A stretch of DNA of 64,000 nt from Circinella minor. Taxonomy: Eukaryota > Mucoromycota > Mucoromycetes > Mucorales > Lichtheimiaceae. Positions 61,378 through 64,000 of the stretch are shown in pieces. Location of the stretch: assembly GCA_016758965.1 (NCBI GenBank), contig JAEPRB010000002.1, positions 434,001 to 498,000 of the forward strand, in the 5' to 3' direction. The position numbers and the translations under genes were made by a program. How positions within the stretch are numbered: position 1 is the first letter of the stretch; every line of letters starts with the position of its first letter. Under the pieces are notes generated by a model. The model did no database searches. It worked only from the letters and a program-made list of their open reading frames with translations, and was not told the origin of the DNA.

Positions 61378-61404
61378 TATATATATATATATATATATAT
61401 ATAT
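61378..61404. repeat. TA microsatellite
   Basis: About thirteen TA units, the longest pure dinucleotide run noticed outside introns. Confidence 0.9.
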
Positions 61405-61405
61405 G

Positions 61406-63151
61406 GTTGACAGGAAGAATTTATTTTTATATTGTTGGTATATCATAATTAGTAGAGTCTTAACGAAGGCATAATTTGTCTACACGTGTAAAGTCTCGGT
61501 TTCTATCCCATTTTAGATGGGACGTAGTAAAAAAAAAACCAATGAGTATAGAAAAATATATAACATCAGATAGCATAAAAGCAATAAATATCAAAGAGAA
61601 GAGGCGAAAAAAGAATCCGAATTATATTAATAAGTATAGCAAAGAAGCTTATTTGCTATAAAAATAAATAGCTGTGGAGCATAATAAATACATGATACTG
61701 TCATTTGATGTTTTCAGGTCAAAGATTTTTATCAGTTATGCGAAAATTGCGCTTGGGTCTATTCTTAGCTATACCAATACGTATTAGCTTTCTAATTATA
61801 AGTAACCTTGAAGAAATTAGTAGCGGTCTGAATACAATTCCCATTAGAAATTTCACTTCCTGTGAATCACTGTAAAAATATGCCAATCATTAAGAAAATT
61901 TCTGTAACATAAAGCATGATACCCATTGACTACTTTAAGAACCGATCATCTTGTGTAGGACAATGTAAAGCTATTCAATGTAACACTCTATCTATGTAAG
62001 TTCTTCTGTACGCTGTTTTGTTTGCCTTTAATATTTTACAATGGACAGCTCAACGGGTGTCCCGTTTATTAATAATAATTATGATCAATATGATCATGCT
62101 TAGTAAATGTAATATTCTTGATATCAAAATTTTGCTTTTTTACATCATGATAACAATTAACCCACATGTACCCGAACTTTCCATTATTCAGCTTCTCATT
62201 TTCAAAAAAGAAACGACTTTTTATTTTTATTTGTGCGATAATGATATTATAATTTTTAATTTGACAAAAAAATTACATGATGTTGTATGAACCAAAAGAA
62301 ATTGTTGAAAGATATAAAGATTTATCAATTTATCCTACTCTGGTCAGACTAAGAATCCTTACAACTATACCCTTCATCAAAACTAGTAGTTCTCAAAGCT
62401 CGATAGAGCGATGTGTCAATCTGTTTTGAATAATAAAATAATTTACAGAAATAGGACAAAATAATTAGCATCACATGTCATCAACTTCTTCGTCCAGTGG
62501 TTCGATATATAACCAGTTTAATTTTAGCTACAGGTCGCAGTAGTATTTCGCAGCATATACAACTATGAGTTACTCAGTGCTCAGCAATGCATTTTTAGAT
62601 TATTATTATTTTTCAATGCATATTTTTACGGGAAAAAAATTACCATATCGACTCACCGGCGCCGGATATTTCCAGGAGAAATTCATATAAATATAGATCA
62701 GTATATATGATATGCCTGATAACACCTACAAAATTTATTGAATCATCTCCCTATCCCGGATGAAAATAAACATTAATCAAAAGTGGTATTACAATTTGGA
62801 TAGGCATCCTCTTTTTTTTTTTACTGCTCACGTTTAAGGTATTGGTCATATTTTAGTAATTGATCACAAATAATCTGAGTAGCAAAAAAAAAGAGGGGTC
62901 CATCAAATAGCAACAAAAAGTAGTCTACACTATATCTTAGACACTATAATTCACAGTACGTAGCATTTTCTGAAAATTAGTGGCATTATCTCATGTTTAT
63001 TAAATGAGATCATATATTACAGTTATCATTCTCTCGTGTCATGGTGCGAAAAAAAGCTGTGTCATACAGAAAATGAAATGTTGCATTAGGGTTCCTATCA
63101 TCAATTGGATGTTACGTATTAAGCTTATAACAGGGTAACATATACAAAAAC

Positions 63152-63189
<38 letters not shown>

Positions 63190-63999
63190 ATATACACATT
63201 AGCACTCGTTTTGATTCTCAATATTATTTTTTATACTGTGTTAATGTATTTATCTTTTTATGAAACTCAATATGTTATATTTTAGAGATGGTAATTAATA
63301 TATCTGTGTAGCCAACCGATCGTCGCTTTTTCTATAAATAATAAAAAAAAAAAAGGTCAACACATTACTGTTATATACCCAATGTTAATAGAACCGACAC
63401 ACTGTTTCGTGCCATGAATTATGAATTTGATTGTCAAGATAGTCTATGTTCTCTTGCTGGTACTACGAATACCATTGAAGTATTTCTCCTTTGCATCAAA
63501 TCAAAAAAGCATATCTATCTATTTACATTATAATTTAGTATCTACTAAGCTATTAATTACGTCAGCACTGTAGTGGAATTATATTAATAAAAGACAAAAA
63601 GTTGCATCTTTTACGTGTATGTACTTTTTCTTTTCCTCGTTGTTATCGGAGGAGTAAATAAAAAAAGAAAGTGAAGAGATAAATCTAGATAATATAAAAA
63701 AAAGGAGACCGCACGGTTGCACCATTGTACTGTTATTTTTTTTTATGAAACAGTTGTATTTGATGCATTAAACTTTGATTAATACATATCATTAATGCAA
63801 GAATATGCATGATAAAAAAACGCAAATCGCATGGGTGCCACCGACGTAGTATAATTTTTTTTTTACCACCTGATCTCTTTTCCTCCCTTAAGCATCGGCC
63901 CATAATGCATTAAAACATTATTATTTATTTTTTCTATTTAACCGATTGATTTTAGCCGAATGATGTTGTGAAATTGTAATTACATACCAGGTACAATTC
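61406..63999. other. Gene-free AT-rich right edge
   Basis: 2.6 kb without supported genes. It includes a 10-bp GC palindrome CCGGCGCCGG at 62656-62665 and a 35-A tract at 63153-63187. The last 400 bases have CT-rich patches that could belong to a promoter beyond the window. Confidence 0.4.
63153..63187. repeat. Poly(A) tract of 35
   Basis: Uninterrupted run of 35 A, the longest homopolymer in the window. No upstream gene body or matching flanking duplication was found to show it is a retroposed tail. Confidence 0.9.
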
Positions 64000-64000
64000 T

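Noticed and set aside
62018..62290. 90-codon plus-strand frame
   Set aside because: Chance-length frame in AT-rich spacer with Ile/Phe/Asn-rich composition and no supporting signal.
63039..63221. 60-codon minus-strand frame with a poly-Phe run
   Set aside because: Created by the 35-A tract; no other coding feature.
1..64000. CRISPR arrays, operons, insertion sequences, integrases or transposases
   Set aside because: None seen on either strand; this is a eukaryotic nuclear segment and no transposase or reverse-transcriptase motif appeared in any frame.

Overview
This is a nuclear segment of an AT-rich fungal genome, most likely a Mucoromycota (Mucorales-type) mould. The evidence is short GT-AG introns (about 40-220 nt; I count 67 in 19 genes), homopolymer-rich flanks, poly-Q/poly-N stretches in proteins, and gene families typical of filamentous fungi (GH17 glucanase, SPX phosphate carrier, copper-fist factor, Bem3-type RhoGAP). 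A PduO-type cobalamin adenosyltransferase, an enzyme of B12 use that is normally absent from Dikarya, points to an early-diverging fungus. Gene models were built by hand: each exon chain below keeps frame across every junction and ends at a stop codon.

Layout. 1-1800: no gene. 1801-12206: five plus-strand genes (O-fucosyltransferase-like type II membrane protein, EVI5/Gyp5-type RabGAP, hot-dog thioesterase, calreticulin, membrane-anchored GH17 glucanase). 12327-13347 (minus) is a Cox18-type insertase, divergent from the cobalamin adenosyltransferase (13549-14786, eight exons), which is followed closely by an SPX phosphate transporter (14960-17789). 19589-21212 (minus) is an ammonium transporter with a dense GATA-site cluster upstream. 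21.2-24.9 kb is gene-poor. 24865-27204 is selenoprotein-O pseudokinase, convergent with a large unknown repeat protein (27365-30053, minus). 31733-35171 is a tail-anchored tandem-START protein, convergent with a peroxisomal MaoC/hydratase-2 enzyme (35376-36718, minus). After 2.5 kb of AT-rich spacer come calmodulin (39267-40366, minus) and a copper-fist regulator (40561-41861, minus), divergent from a membrane-anchored ubiquitin protease (42851-45387). Then follow RanBPM (45979-48429, minus), a 3-kb spacer, a PX-PH-RhoGAP (51538-55763, minus) and a Gir2/RWDD1-like RWD protein (57120-58343, minus). 58.3-64 kb has no conventional gene.

The genes are ordinary housekeeping and signalling functions with no cluster logic: ER folding, wall remodelling, Rab/Rho GTPase control, phosphate/ammonium/copper homeostasis, ubiquitin turnover and mitochondrial and peroxisomal metabolism. 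The most unusual item is non-coding: a GC-rich island at 61150-61275 that folds by eye into a closed multi-branch RNA with three C(UNCG)G tetraloop hairpins, lying downstream of a TATA-driven, possibly spliced small ORF. Other notable signals are a four-tract G-quadruplex motif in intron 1 of the copper-fist gene, a stop-free 66-nt intron in RanBPM, a short 3' exon restoring the CSCSS tail of SelO, a UPRE-like site upstream of calreticulin, an interrupted foldback at 37819-37919, and a roughly 28-residue protein repeat array in the unknown gene.
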